Source: UBA5336 sp038745855 (GTDB taxonomy: Bacteria > Pseudomonadota > Alphaproteobacteria > Caulobacterales > Hyphomonadaceae). From it: DNA of 64,000 nucleotides. The translations under genes were made by a program, and so were the position numbers. Each line of letters starts with the position of its first letter. Within the stretch, counting starts at the first letter, position 1. This document shows positions 25,274 through 34,167 of the stretch, piece by piece. The notes beneath the pieces were generated by a model. The model ran no database searches and was not told where the DNA came from. It saw only the letters and a list, made by a program, of their open reading frames with translations. The stretch lies in contig JBCDLC010000007.1 in NCBI GenBank assembly GCA_038745855.1, forward strand, positions 33,876-97,875, given 5' to 3'.

Positions 25274-25546
25274 TCGTTTGTGGTGGCGGTCTGCTGCGCC
25301 CCGGTCAAGGGCAGCGTTTGGCGGACGAAACGCAAGGATATGCCGTTGAACACGAAAACGTCGGCAAATTGTTCCCGAGACAGCACGATAACAGATCGAC
25401 GATTGATAGATAATTCTCTATAATACGCCTTACACAGTATACATTGATTGTATTTTGCATATCACTTGAAAAAATCGTTCTATTATGCCCATGTACACGC
25501 AAGAAAAAACTTCACTTTTTGCTGCGACGCAGCACGCGGAGACACC
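25274..25546 (+). promoter_or_regulatory. AT-rich divergent control region of ygfZ-tag and the bkd operon
   Basis: This 273-base region is markedly richer in A+T than its surroundings, especially 25400-25520. A perfect TATAAT lies at 25419-25424, with TTGATA at 25403-25408 too close to be its -35. A second A/T-rich block follows at 25440-25475. Lrp/BkdR-type activators of branched-chain dehydrogenase operons bind such AT-rich DNA, so regulation by an Lrp-family protein is a reasonable inference; no exact site can be named. Confidence 0.4.
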
Positions 25547-26800
25547 ATGGCGGATGCGACCAGACCCATCGATGTGCCCCATCCCGATGCCCGGCCCGGC
25601 GACGCCCCGGACTTCAGTCACATCGAGGTTCCGGCCGCTGGCACCGTAGAGCGCCCCCACGCCCTGGCGGATGCGGCAACACTACGGGATCTCCCCTTTG
25701 AGCTGATCCGAGTGCTCGGCGACGATGGACAGGCGGTCGGTGACTGGAACCCCGGCTTGGGCGCTGAAACGCTTCAGGCGGGTCTCAAGACCATGCTGCT
25801 CACCCGCGCCTATGATGCGCGGATGCTGAAGATGCAGCGCACCAAGCGGCTCAGCTTCTACATGAAGTGCCTCGGTGAAGAGGCCGTCGCCACCGCTGGC
25901 GCCATGGCACTCGCGTTTGAGGACATGCTGTTCCCCTCCTACCGCCAGCAGGCCGCCTACATCTCGCGCTGGAAGACGATCGAGCCCGACGAACAGTCTA
26001 TTCTCACCCAAATGATGTGCCATTGCATCGGCAACACCGGTGATAATCTGCTCGGCCGCCAGCTTCCGGTCCACTATGCCAACAAGGCGCTCAATTGGTT
26101 CTCCGTTTCCGGCAACCTCGGCACGCAGTTTCCCCAAGCCGTCGGCTGGTCGATGGCCTCAGCGCTTAAGGGAAGTCAGGCAGTGGCATCGTCCTGGATT
26201 GGGGATGGCACCACCGCGGAAGGGGACTTCCACGCCGGTCTCACGCTCGCCAGCACCTATAATGCCCCGGTCATCCTCAACGTGGTGAACAATCAGTGGG
26301 CGATCTCCATGCACAATTCGATCTCCGGCGGGAAGGCGGAAACCTTTGCGTCCAAGGCCATTGGATACGGCATTCCCGGCCTTCGTGTGGATGGTAACGA
26401 TTTCCTCGCGGTCTACGCCGCGACCCAGTGGGCCGCCGACCGTGCCCGGAACGGCGGCGGTGCCACCTTGATCGAACACTACACCTATCGCGGCGAGGCC
26501 CATTCGACCTCCGATGACCCGTCCCGCTACCGTCCCAAGGATGAGTGGAAAGCGTGGCCGCTTGGCGATCCTTTGGAGCGGCTCAAAACCCACCTGATCG
26601 GCCTTGGCGAGTGGAGTGAAGACCAGCACAGCGCCCTGGAAACCGAGTACAAGGATGTTGTCAGCGCAGCTTGGAAAGCCGCTATTGCGCAAGGCACCCT
26701 CGAAGAGGGCCCCCATGCGCCCGTGCCAACCATGTTTGAGGGGGTTTATGCCGAACAGCCGTGGCATCTACGCCGTCAACGCCAGGATCTCGGCGTCTAG
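25547..26800 (+). CDS. bkdA1: Branched-chain 2-oxoacid dehydrogenase E1 alpha subunit
   Basis: It decarboxylates the keto acids of valine, leucine and isoleucine with thiamine diphosphate and passes the acyl group to E2. The 417-residue protein has TPP-binding features (GDGTTAEGDFHAGL, and NVVNNQWAIS matching the GDG(X)n-N motif) and YTYRGEAHSTSDDPSRYR, the E1 alpha phosphorylation-loop region. LPVHYANKALNWFS is characteristic of branched-chain rather than pyruvate E1. The chosen ATG at 25547 (MADATRPIDV) follows GGAGACACC; the frame stays open through AT-rich DNA upstream, which is not coding-like. It is the first of four genes. Confidence 0.92.
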   Translation: MADATRPIDVPHPDARPGDAPDFSHIEVPAAGTVERPHALADAATLRDLPFELIRVLGDDGQAVGDWNPGLGAETLQAGLKTMLLTRAYDARMLKMQRTKRLSFYMKCLGEEAVATAGAMALAFEDMLFPSYRQQAAYISRWKTIEPDEQSILTQMMCHCIGNTGDNLLGRQLPVHYANKALNWFSVSGNLGTQFPQAVGWSMASALKGSQAVASSWIGDGTTAEGDFHAGLTLASTYNAPVILNVVNNQWAISMHNSISGGKAETFASKAIGYGIPGLRVDGNDFLAVYAATQWAADRARNGGGATLIEHYTYRGEAHSTSDDPSRYRPKDEWKAWPLGDPLERLKTHLIGLGEWSEDQHSALETEYKDVVSAAWKAAIAQGTLEEGPHAPVPTMFEGVYAEQPWHLRRQRQDLGV

Positions 26801-26868
26801 TCCTCGCCAGCGCTCCGATTGTGCTTCGGGATTCTGGCAGCGCACTACAGCCCGAATTGGAGGCCTGA

Positions 26869-27885
26869 ATGCCTGCGCAAACCATGATCCAGGCGCTCAA
26901 CAACGCGCTAGACGTCAAACTCGAAGCCGATCCCTCCGTCCTCGCCTTCGGTGAGGATGTTGGCTATTTCGGCGGTGTTTTCGGCGTCACGAAGGGCCTG
27001 CAGGACAAGCATGGCGAAACGCGTGTGTTCGACGCGCCCATCAATGAGGGGGCGATTGTTGCCATGGCCATGGGCATGGCGGTCAACGGCATGCGCCCCG
27101 TCGCGGAAATCCAGTTTGCCGACTACATCTTCCCCGGTTTCGACCAGATCATTTCGGAACTAAGCCGGATCCGCTATCGGTCTGCCGGCCAGTTTACAGC
27201 GCCCGTAACCCTACGCACCCCCTGCGGCGGCGGCATCTATGGCGGGCAAACACACTCCATGAGCCCAGAGGCCTTCTTCACCCACATCCCGGGCGTCGTC
27301 GTGGCCATGCCATCCAACCCCTACGACGCCAAGGGCCTCCTGATTTCCGCCATCGAGAGCGATGATCCTGTCATCTTCTTCGAGCCGAAGCGCCTCTATA
27401 ACGGCCCCTTCGATGGCGACCCCAACAAGCCCCAATCTGCCTGGAACACCCACCCCAAGGGCGAGGTTCCGAGTGGCCATTACACTTTACCAATCGGCGT
27501 CGCGGAAATCGTCCGTCCAGGGTCGGCCTGCACCGTTATCGCCTATGGCACCATGGTGCATGTCGCGCTTGCCGCTGCCGAAGCCCAGGGCATCGATGCA
27601 GAGATCATAGATCTGAAGACCCTGCTTCCCTACGATGTTGAGACCGTCACGACATCGGTCACAAAGACCGGCCGTTGCGTCGTCCTGCATGAGGCGCCCC
27701 GCACATCCGGCTTCGGGGCCGAGATGGTCGCCCAGATCCAGGAAGACTGCTTCTATTCCCTCGAAGCGCCGATCCTCCGGGTCACAGGTTGGGATACGCC
27801 CTACCCGCACGCCCACGAATGGAGCTATTTCCCAGGTCAGGAGCGGGTGGGCCGGGCCCTCCGCAAGGTCATGGAGACTGGCTGA
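26869..27885 (+). CDS. bkdA2: Branched-chain 2-oxoacid dehydrogenase E1 beta subunit
   Basis: This 338-residue partner of E1 alpha forms the alpha2-beta2 thiamine enzyme. It shows the transketolase-like pyrimidine domain (LAFGEDVGYFGGVFGVTKGL, with the Glu that activates TPP) and NEGAIVAMAMGMAVNGMRPVAEIQFADY. GQTHSMSPEAFFTHIPG and the C-terminal transketolase domain follow. Strong similarity to the branched-chain type is seen throughout. It lies 68 bases after bkdA1, and the E2 gene starts one base after its stop, so it is tightly operonic. Confidence 0.94.
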   Translation: MPAQTMIQALNNALDVKLEADPSVLAFGEDVGYFGGVFGVTKGLQDKHGETRVFDAPINEGAIVAMAMGMAVNGMRPVAEIQFADYIFPGFDQIISELSRIRYRSAGQFTAPVTLRTPCGGGIYGGQTHSMSPEAFFTHIPGVVVAMPSNPYDAKGLLISAIESDDPVIFFEPKRLYNGPFDGDPNKPQSAWNTHPKGEVPSGHYTLPIGVAEIVRPGSACTVIAYGTMVHVALAAAEAQGIDAEIIDLKTLLPYDVETVTTSVTKTGRCVVLHEAPRTSGFGAEMVAQIQEDCFYSLEAPILRVTGWDTPYPHAHEWSYFPGQERVGRALRKVMETG

Positions 27886-27886
27886 T

Positions 27887-29173
27887 ATGGCGACGCAAGT
27901 GATCAAGATGCCGGATGTGGGCGAAGGCGTTGTCGAAGCTGAGATTGTGGCCTGGCATGTGGCCGTTGGCGACACCGTTGAAGAAGACCAGGACCTGGTC
28001 GATGTCATGACTGACAAGGCGACGGTCGAGATCCCATCCCCGGTCGGCGGAACGATCACCGCCCTGCATGGAGCACCCGGCGATGTGGTCGCCGTTGGCA
28101 CAACGATCATCGAGATCAACGGTGACGGAGCAACGCCAATAGAAGCGGCTTCGTCCACTCCCGAACCTGCACCCGCCCCTCAAGTGGATACGGACCCTGC
28201 ACCTACGGCTCCCGAGCCACAAGCGGAACCCCCTGCGCCGATGCCTGGACCCGTCCAGGCATCGCCCCCGAAGAGCAGTGCAAAACCCCTCGCAAGCCCC
28301 GCCGTTCGCGCGCGCGCCCTCGAACTTGATATTGATCTTGCCGTCGTCCCCGGCACGGGCCCGGCCGGCCGGATCACGCGGCAAGACCTCGAAGATTTCT
28401 CCGCCGCCGGTGGACGGCTAATCTCGAAAACAAGCTCTGGACCAATCGAGCAGGCGCATCGCCGCCATGCACCTCGCATAGGCATAAAGGAAGAGAAGGT
28501 CATCGGCCTGCGCCGGAAGATCGCCCAGAACATGCAAGCAGCCTGGTCGGTTCCCATGATCACCTATGTCGAGGAAATCGACGTCACCGAGGTCGAGGCA
28601 CTGCGGCAATCGCTTAACGCTGACCGCCAGGACGGCCAGCCTAAGCTGACCGTGCTCCCGTTCCTGATTACGGCCCTGACCGTCGCCCTCGAAGACATCC
28701 CCCAGGCCAACGCACACTATAAAGCCGACGCTGGAACCCTCACGAGGTACGACGCCGCCCATGTCGGCATCGCAACGGCCACAGATCGGGGGCTTGTCGT
28801 CCCCGTTCTTCGCCATGCCGAGGCGCTTGATATCTGGGAGATGGCCGGCGAAATCAGCCGTCTATCCCAGTCGGCCCGCGATGGCACGGCCGCGCGTGAA
28901 GACCTTTCCGGTTCGTCGATCACCATCACGTCGCTCGGCGCCGTTGGCGGGGTCGTCACAACGCCGCTTTTGAATGTTCCAGAAACAGCAATCATCGGCG
29001 TCAATAAGATCACCGAGCGTCCTGTCTTTGATGGGGCAGGACGCGTGGTCCCCCGCCTGTTCATGAACCTCTCTTCAAGCTTCGATCATCGCATTGTTGA
29101 TGGAGCCGATGCTGCCCGTCTCATCCAGACAATCCGCACCCTCCTCGAAACGCCAGCCCGGCTGTTTCTCTAG
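27887..29173 (+). CDS. bkdB: Branched-chain 2-oxoacid dehydrogenase E2 (lipoamide acyltransferase)
   Basis: This 428-residue core subunit transfers the branched acyl group from lipoamide to CoA. The order is: lipoyl domain with the lipoylated Lys44 in MTDKATVEI, an Ala/Pro-rich flexible linker (about 82-130), a peripheral-subunit-binding domain (ASPAVRARALELDIDLA), and the catalytic domain ending with SSFDHRIVDGADA, which contains the active-site His and Asp. The start is the ATG at 27887, one base after the E1 beta stop; the frame is open further upstream inside E1 beta but is not similar. There is one lipoyl domain, as usual for BCKDH E2. Confidence 0.93.
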   Translation: MATQVIKMPDVGEGVVEAEIVAWHVAVGDTVEEDQDLVDVMTDKATVEIPSPVGGTITALHGAPGDVVAVGTTIIEINGDGATPIEAASSTPEPAPAPQVDTDPAPTAPEPQAEPPAPMPGPVQASPPKSSAKPLASPAVRARALELDIDLAVVPGTGPAGRITRQDLEDFSAAGGRLISKTSSGPIEQAHRRHAPRIGIKEEKVIGLRRKIAQNMQAAWSVPMITYVEEIDVTEVEALRQSLNADRQDGQPKLTVLPFLITALTVALEDIPQANAHYKADAGTLTRYDAAHVGIATATDRGLVVPVLRHAEALDIWEMAGEISRLSQSARDGTAAREDLSGSSITITSLGAVGGVVTTPLLNVPETAIIGVNKITERPVFDGAGRVVPRLFMNLSSSFDHRIVDGADAARLIQTIRTLLETPARLFL

Positions 29174-29247
29174 TTTCTGGCATGGGTACCGTAAGTGGTA
29201 TTCAGGTCAGAAACGACATCGACGTCCTGCAGATCCGAGCCTGATCC

Positions 29248-30684
29248 ATGACCCAGCCGACCCAAACCCTCTCCTGTTACACCCTCGTTATTGGCGGTGG
29301 CCCTGGCGGGTATCCAGCCGCGATCCGCGCGGGGCAGCTTGGCCTCGACACAATCCTCGTCGAAGCCGATCGCCTTGGCGGAACCTGTCTCATCCGCGGC
29401 TGCATACCCTCCAAGGCCATTATCCACGCTGCATCCAAGGTCCACGAGATGGCGGCCCACGCAAATGGCCATGCCGGCCACATGGGGATCACGCTACCAT
29501 CGGCGCCGGCCCTCGATATGGGTGGGCTGCGAGACTGGAAGGATGGTATCGTCGATCAACTTTCGGGCGGCGTTGCAGGCCTCTTGAAGGCGGCCAAGGT
29601 GAGGCACCTGAACGGCTGGGCAACGTTCACCACAGCGAAGACATGCACCGTAGACACTGCGAATGGCCCGATCGAAGTGACGGCCGAGAATGTGATCCTG
29701 GCGACAGGGAGCACGGAGACGGAGCTGCCTTTTCTGCCCTATGACGACACGGTCATCAGTTCGACAGGCGCACTGGAACTCAACGAAATCCCCGAAACCT
29801 TCGCCGTCGTTGGTGCTGGCTATATCGGCCTTGAACTCGGGATCGCGTTCGCCAAGCTCGGTAGCAAGGTCACGGTGGTCGAAATGGGTGACCGGATCCT
29901 GCCCGGATACGACGCTGAACTCACGCGGCCCGTCGCAGCGTGGCTGAAAGCCCACGGCGTTGAGGTGCATCTGGGCGCCAAAGCTACCGGAAAGGGCACT
30001 TCAAAGGGCAAGACTGTGCTCAAATTCGAGGATGCAGCAGGTAAGGCCCGCACGACACGTTCTGAAAAGATCCTTGTCGCGGTCGGCCGGCAACCACGAA
30101 CTGAGGGGTGGGGGCTCGACGCGATGGGGCTGGATATGGACGGGCCGTTCATCAAGGTCGACGCGCGTTGTCAAACCGCCATGCGCGGGGTGTATGCCAT
30201 CGGTGATGTCACCGGTGAGCCGATGCTGGCACACCGGGCCACGGCCATGGGCGAGATTGCCGCCGAAAACAGTGCAGGGCGTAAACGCGCCTTCGATCCA
30301 GCAGCCATCGCCGCTGTCTGCTTCACGGAGCCTGAAATTGTCGGATGTGGCCTATCCCCCGATGATGCAAGGACGGCCGGGGAGGATGTGATCACAGCAA
30401 AATTCCCGATGGCGGCGTCAGGCCGCGCCCTCGCCATGGATAGCGCAGGGTCGCGGGGCTTCGTGCGGGTGACGGCCCGCGCATCCGACCATGTCGTGCT
30501 CGGCCTCCATGCCGTCGGTGCGCATGTGGCAGAGCTTAGCGGCGAGTTCGCGCTCGCCCTCGAGATGGGCGCTGTGCTCGAGGACATCGCCCAGACCATC
30601 CACGTCCATCCAACGCTTACGGAGACAACGGCCGAGAGCGCGATGGCAGCGCTCGGACACCCCATCCACATCGCGGCGCGCTAG
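29248..30684 (+). CDS. lpdA: Dihydrolipoyl dehydrogenase (E3)
   Basis: This 478-residue FAD enzyme re-oxidises the lipoyl group of E2 and makes NADH. It has the FAD motif VIGGGPGGYPAA, redox-active cysteines Cys47 and Cys52 in GGTCLIRGC, the NAD motif VVGAGYIGLELG, and the C-terminal HVHPTLTE with the catalytic His-Glu pair. Its position as the last gene of the bkd operon implies it is dedicated to this complex. A hairpin without a T run follows the stop. Confidence 0.94.
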   Translation: MTQPTQTLSCYTLVIGGGPGGYPAAIRAGQLGLDTILVEADRLGGTCLIRGCIPSKAIIHAASKVHEMAAHANGHAGHMGITLPSAPALDMGGLRDWKDGIVDQLSGGVAGLLKAAKVRHLNGWATFTTAKTCTVDTANGPIEVTAENVILATGSTETELPFLPYDDTVISSTGALELNEIPETFAVVGAGYIGLELGIAFAKLGSKVTVVEMGDRILPGYDAELTRPVAAWLKAHGVEVHLGAKATGKGTSKGKTVLKFEDAAGKARTTRSEKILVAVGRQPRTEGWGLDAMGLDMDGPFIKVDARCQTAMRGVYAIGDVTGEPMLAHRATAMGEIAAENSAGRKRAFDPAAIAAVCFTEPEIVGCGLSPDDARTAGEDVITAKFPMAASGRALAMDSAGSRGFVRVTARASDHVVLGLHAVGAHVAELSGEFALALEMGAVLEDIAQTIHVHPTLTETTAESAMAALGHPIHIAAR

Positions 30685-30748
30685 GCCATCTCGTGGCTCT
30701 GCGACGGCTCGAGCCGCTTTGCCCCCCAGGAAATCGGGCATGTGAGAA

Positions 30749-30772
30749 GGGGAATCATAAGCGATGATTCTC
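30749..30772 (+). terminator. Hairpin downstream of the bkd operon, possible terminator
   Basis: GAATCAT (30752-30758), AAGCG and ATGATTC (30764-30770) form a perfect seven-base-pair stem, extendable by flanking G/C pairs. No U run follows, so Rho-independent termination is uncertain; it may protect the 3' end. It lies 65 bases after the lpdA stop. Confidence 0.4.
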
Positions 30773-30990
30773 CGCCCCGACCCGGGCCCGGTTAAGACCA
30801 ACGCCCGACGAATCTGGCGTTTCCAAAATCAAGCCCTGATCATGGTTCATATTGCCACCACGCCGGTCATCTTTTTCGGTCCGCATGAAAGCCCTGTCAT
30901 TACGGGGTCTTCAGGATCTTATCACCCTATTTCCACCGTTTCGTTCGCGTCATGAACGGTCCGGGCGTTGACGGCTGATTAACCAATCGA

Positions 30991-31006
30991 CCACTATATC
31001 TTGTGT
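30991..31006 (+). promoter_or_regulatory. NrdR-box-like operator upstream of nrdA
   Basis: CCACTATATCTTGTGT matches the 16-base NrdR-box pattern (ACACTATATATAGTGT type) at 13 positions by eye. A weaker, similar sequence (GCCCTATATTAATGTT, 31052-31067) lies 61 bases further on, close to six helical turns. NrdR is the ATP/dATP-sensing repressor of ribonucleotide reductase genes, and paired boxes are its usual target. The stronger site is 121 bases before the chosen start. Confidence 0.65.
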
Positions 31007-31127
31007 CAGAAGACGCAGGAACTTACCGCATATGGCGTTTTTAGGGGTTCGGCCCTATATTAATGTTGCATCGCGGAAGAGGTCTGCGCTTCCCAATGTT
31101 GTAGGCAAAATGAAGGGGGTTCGGCCC

Positions 31128-32996
31128 ATGTCCGCGTCCGAGGCTATCAAGACGTCCAATACACAAGCGCGCCGGGGAAAACCAAAGACGCGCAAGGACG
31201 TCGATCTCAAGGTTGTTGACGGTTTCAAGGTCGAAACGGACGCAAGCCGCGATGCCAACCTGACGGAGTTCGGCAAGGTCACGCTCACCGACCGCTACCT
31301 CCTGCCAGGAGAGAGCTACCAGGACATGTTCGCACGGGTGTCCAGCGCCTATGCCGACGACCAGGCCCACGCCCAGCGCCTCTATGACTACATGTCCAAC
31401 CTCTGGTTCATGCCTGCAACGCCCGTGCTTTCCAATGGCGGCGCCGAGAGGGGCCTGCCGATCTCCTGCTTCCTCAACCAGGTCGGTGACAGCCTCGACG
31501 GCATTGTCGAAACCTGGAACGAAAATGTCTGGCTCGCCTCGAACGGCGGCGGCATCGGCACCTACTGGGGCAACGTCCGCTCCATCGGCGAAAAAGTCGG
31601 CCAGAATGGTCAGACCTCAGGCATTATTCCCTTCATCCGCGTGATGGACAGCCTCACCCTCGCCATCTCCCAAGGCTCGCTCCGCCGCGGATCTGCAGCG
31701 TGCTACCTGGATATCCACCACCCGGAAATCGAGGAGTTTCTCGAGATCCGCAAACCGTCTGGCGACTTTAACCGGAAGTCCCTCAACCTCCACCACGGCA
31801 TCAACATCACCGACGAGTTCATGGAAGCGGTGCGTACCGATGCCGAGTTCGGCCTCCGTAGTCCCAAGAGCGGGGAAGTCCTGCGAACGATCAACGCCCG
31901 CAAGCTGTGGCAGAAGATACTCGAACTCCGCATCCAGACCGGCGAGCCATACCTGCTCTTCGTCGACACCGTGAACAACGCCATGCCGGCCCACCAGAAA
32001 AAGCTGGGCCTCAAGGTGACCCAGTCAAACCTCTGCTCGGAAATCACGCTCCCCACCGGGACCGACAATCTCGGCAATGAGCGCACGGCCGTCTGCTGCC
32101 TGTCGTCCCTCAACGCGGAAAAGTTCCTCGAGTGGAAGGACAATGAGCAGTTCATCGAAGACATCTACCGGTTCCTCGACAATGTCCTCGAAGATTTCAT
32201 CAAGCATGCGCCGCCCGAAATGGAGCGCGCTGTCTATTCCGCAAAACGCGAGCGTTCGGTCGGTCTGGGTCTCATGGGTTTCCACTCCTTCCTGCAAGGG
32301 CAAGGCGTTCCCATGGAAAGCGCTGCAGCGAAGGCCTGGAACAATGCGATGTTCAAGCACATCCGGCGCGGGGCCGATGCCGCCTCGGTCAAGCTCGCCA
32401 AGGAGCGGGGCCCCTGTGAAGACGCCCGCGATGTCGGTATGATGGCCCGGTTCTCGAACAAGATGGCCGTGGCTCCCACCGCCTCCATCTCCATCATTTG
32501 CGGTGGCACCTCGGCTGGCATCGAGCCCATTCCCGCCAATGTCTACACCCACAAGACCCTGTCGGGCTCGTTCACCGTCAAGAACCGTCACCTTGAGGCA
32601 CTGCTGGAGGAGAAAGGCGAGAACACAGCTGAGGTCTGGGGCTCCATTCTGGAACACGAAGGCTCGGTCCAGCACCTCGATTTCTTGTCCGAAGATGAGA
32701 AAGCGATCTTCAAAACCGCCTTCGAACTCGACCAGCGATGGATTGTCGAACTCGCCGGTGATCGGACGCCTTACATCTGTCAGGCCCAGTCCTTGAACCT
32801 ATTCTTGCCCGGCGATATCAACAAGTGGGACCTCCACATGTTGCACTGGACTGCGTGGGAAAAAGGCGTGAAATCATTGTACTACTGCCGCTCGAAGTCT
32901 GTTCAACGGGCAGCCTTCGCCGGATCCGAGAAGGTAAAGGCCGACGATATGGAGATCGAGCAAACCGACTATGAGGAGTGTCTCGCCTGCCAGTAG
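31128..32996 (+). CDS. nrdA: Ribonucleoside-diphosphate reductase, alpha (catalytic) subunit
   Basis: This 622-residue class I-type large subunit reduces ribonucleotides to deoxyribonucleotides. It has the substrate-site region (MPATPVLSNGGAERGLPISCF), the finger loop with the active-site Cys and Glu (NLCSEITLP), the second CCLSSLN block, a glycine-rich PTASISIICGGTSAGIEP region, and the C-terminal ECLACQ whose two Cys shuttle reducing equivalents. It lacks a long N-terminal ATP cone, so dATP feedback may be absent. The start at 31128 follows GAAGGGGGTTCGGCCC; the frame opens 32 codons earlier. No nrdB-type radical subunit is found in the rest of the window, so the partner must be elsewhere. 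Confidence 0.88.
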   Translation: MSASEAIKTSNTQARRGKPKTRKDVDLKVVDGFKVETDASRDANLTEFGKVTLTDRYLLPGESYQDMFARVSSAYADDQAHAQRLYDYMSNLWFMPATPVLSNGGAERGLPISCFLNQVGDSLDGIVETWNENVWLASNGGGIGTYWGNVRSIGEKVGQNGQTSGIIPFIRVMDSLTLAISQGSLRRGSAACYLDIHHPEIEEFLEIRKPSGDFNRKSLNLHHGINITDEFMEAVRTDAEFGLRSPKSGEVLRTINARKLWQKILELRIQTGEPYLLFVDTVNNAMPAHQKKLGLKVTQSNLCSEITLPTGTDNLGNERTAVCCLSSLNAEKFLEWKDNEQFIEDIYRFLDNVLEDFIKHAPPEMERAVYSAKRERSVGLGLMGFHSFLQGQGVPMESAAAKAWNNAMFKHIRRGADAASVKLAKERGPCEDARDVGMMARFSNKMAVAPTASISIICGGTSAGIEPIPANVYTHKTLSGSFTVKNRHLEALLEEKGENTAEVWGSILEHEGSVQHLDFLSEDEKAIFKTAFELDQRWIVELAGDRTPYICQAQSLNLFLPGDINKWDLHMLHWTAWEKGVKSLYYCRSKSVQRAAFAGSEKVKADDMEIEQTDYEECLACQ

Positions 32997-33118
32997 AGTG
33001 AATAGCTGGCACACACTCTCCCATTAGCAGGCATTGATCTTGCACTTCTTCCTGAAATCGAAGACACTAACTCTATCGAAATGAAAAGCTGTTAGTATTT
33101 TCGAGGTGGCGAAAAAGT

Positions 33119-33133
33119 CCCTGTAAAACAGGG
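33119..33133 (+). terminator. Hairpin downstream of nrdA
   Basis: CCCTGT-AAA-ACAGGG is a perfect six-base-pair stem with a three-base loop, 122 bases after the nrdA stop. The bases after it are CTTGGTTGTC, only weakly U-rich. It may be a weak terminator. Confidence 0.3.
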
Positions 33134-33189
33134 CTTGGTTGTCTAAAGTAAAGGAATGTTGCAGTCGCGAAGATTAATGAACTCTCACA

Positions 33190-33231
33190 CTTAAGGCCAA
33201 TTGAACGGTGTACTGTTCAGCATGCCTTAAG
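33190..33231. promoter_or_regulatory. Nested 42-bp palindrome before an unknown exported protein gene
   Basis: Outer arms CTTAAGGC (33190-33197) and GCCTTAAG (33224-33231) and inner arms TGAAC (33202-33206) and GTTCA (33215-33219) share one centre at 33210/33211. Both pairs are exact. The four-base spacers between arms (CAAT, GCAT) are partly complementary as well. It is followed by a separate hairpin CCCGGAAC-AAA-GTTTCGGG (33236-33254) and then by the ribosome binding site. It could be an operator for a dimeric regulator or a long 5' UTR stem. Confidence 0.55.
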
Positions 33232-33275
33232 AGATCCCGGAACAAAGTTTCGGGCGTCGCGTGGGAGTTATTCGA

Positions 33276-34160
33276 ATGGGGAATACCGCTAGAATGGCTC
33301 TTCTTGCATCAACCGGGGTCCTGACCCTCCTTTGCCAGGCGTGCAGCTCCCACTCTGCAGCTCCGAACGCGGTATACTATTCTCCCGAACGCGCTGTGAC
33401 GGAATTGAGCGATGGCCAGAGGATGGCCACTGCCACCGATTTCGGCTCCAACATCAACGATTTAAGCCGGGGCACAGCGGCCCACCTCCAAACGCCATCG
33501 TTCCTTGATCGGGAGCGGCCCTCGGTTGCCGTTGACGCCGTCGCCTTGACCGAGGGCGAGGCCGCGATGCTCGAACAATTTGCGATCGCGCAACCCAGGC
33601 CCTACGCCGATAAGGCCTTGTCGAGCCTCGATTGGTCATCCGCCAGCGGTATCCTGGCCTTCGACAGCGACCGTAACCTTGAAGCGTTTCTCAGCCCGCT
33701 CGTGACGGATCAGAATTTCTCGGCCGAGATCGCCTTCGCCGCGCCCGCCGAAAGCACAGGTCTCGGCTTCGATTTGAGCGTCGCACCACGCCTCGCCTAC
33801 AATGACGAAGGCCGCTTCTCCACACGCCGTGTGGGTGCTGAGGTCCGCGTTGGACAGGACTTCAATTTCGACCTTCGCGGCGAACGCGCACCCATCGACA
33901 GTTGGTATATGTTTGCCGGTCAAGATGGTGAGGCCCTCGTCTGGAAAGCCGGCGAGCATGGTTTTTCGAACATCACTGGCGCGATGGCACTCACCGATCA
34001 GGTGACGGTCGGCGACGTCCAGGCAGGTTTTGCCCTCCAGCGAGGCTCGGGCGAACTTTCGCTGAGCTACATTCGCCGCGAAGTCGAGTGGCGCGACCGG
34101 AATGGCGGAGCCAGCATCGACGAGGAATTCGCGGGTCTCAGCTTCACAATGCGGCGCTAA
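33276..34160 (+). CDS. Exported protein, probably outer-membrane associated, function unknown
   Basis: This 294-residue protein has a signal sequence (MALLASTGVLTLLCQACSS). The Cys after CQA could be lipidated, but the lipobox is poor. The second half alternates short polar and aromatic strands (FDLRGERAPIDSWYMFAG, VQAGFALQRGSGELSLSYIRREVEWRDR, GLSFTMRR), resembling part of an outer-membrane beta-barrel. No named family is recognised with confidence. The ATG at 33276 follows GGGAG at 33263-33267; a GTG at 33261 is possible. Two hairpins lie directly upstream. It converges with mtgA, stops seven bases apart. Confidence 0.6.
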   Translation: MGNTARMALLASTGVLTLLCQACSSHSAAPNAVYYSPERAVTELSDGQRMATATDFGSNINDLSRGTAAHLQTPSFLDRERPSVAVDAVALTEGEAAMLEQFAIAQPRPYADKALSSLDWSSASGILAFDSDRNLEAFLSPLVTDQNFSAEIAFAAPAESTGLGFDLSVAPRLAYNDEGRFSTRRVGAEVRVGQDFNFDLRGERAPIDSWYMFAGQDGEALVWKAGEHGFSNITGAMALTDQVTVGDVQAGFALQRGSGELSLSYIRREVEWRDRNGGASIDEEFAGLSFTMRR

Positions 34161-34167
34161 ACCGCCG

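Larger units (their letters stand above)
30685..31127. other. Intergenic region between the bkd operon and nrdA
   Basis: This 443-base stretch holds the hairpin at 30752-30770, an NrdR-box-like site at 30991-31006 and a weaker one at 31052-31067. A 63-codon frame at 30764-30955 has no ribosome binding site and no coding character. Two in-frame ATGs upstream of the chosen nrdA start (31032 and 31110) fall in this region. Nothing else is recognised. Confidence 0.5.

Noticed and set aside
25403..25424. TTGATA...TATAAT as a complete sigma-70 promoter
   Set aside because: The spacer is only ten bases, too short for the two hexamers to work together; only the -10 is kept as a candidate.
30764..30955. 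63-codon frame between lpdA and nrdA
   Set aside because: No ribosome binding site, overlaps the post-operon hairpin, and no recognisable protein features.
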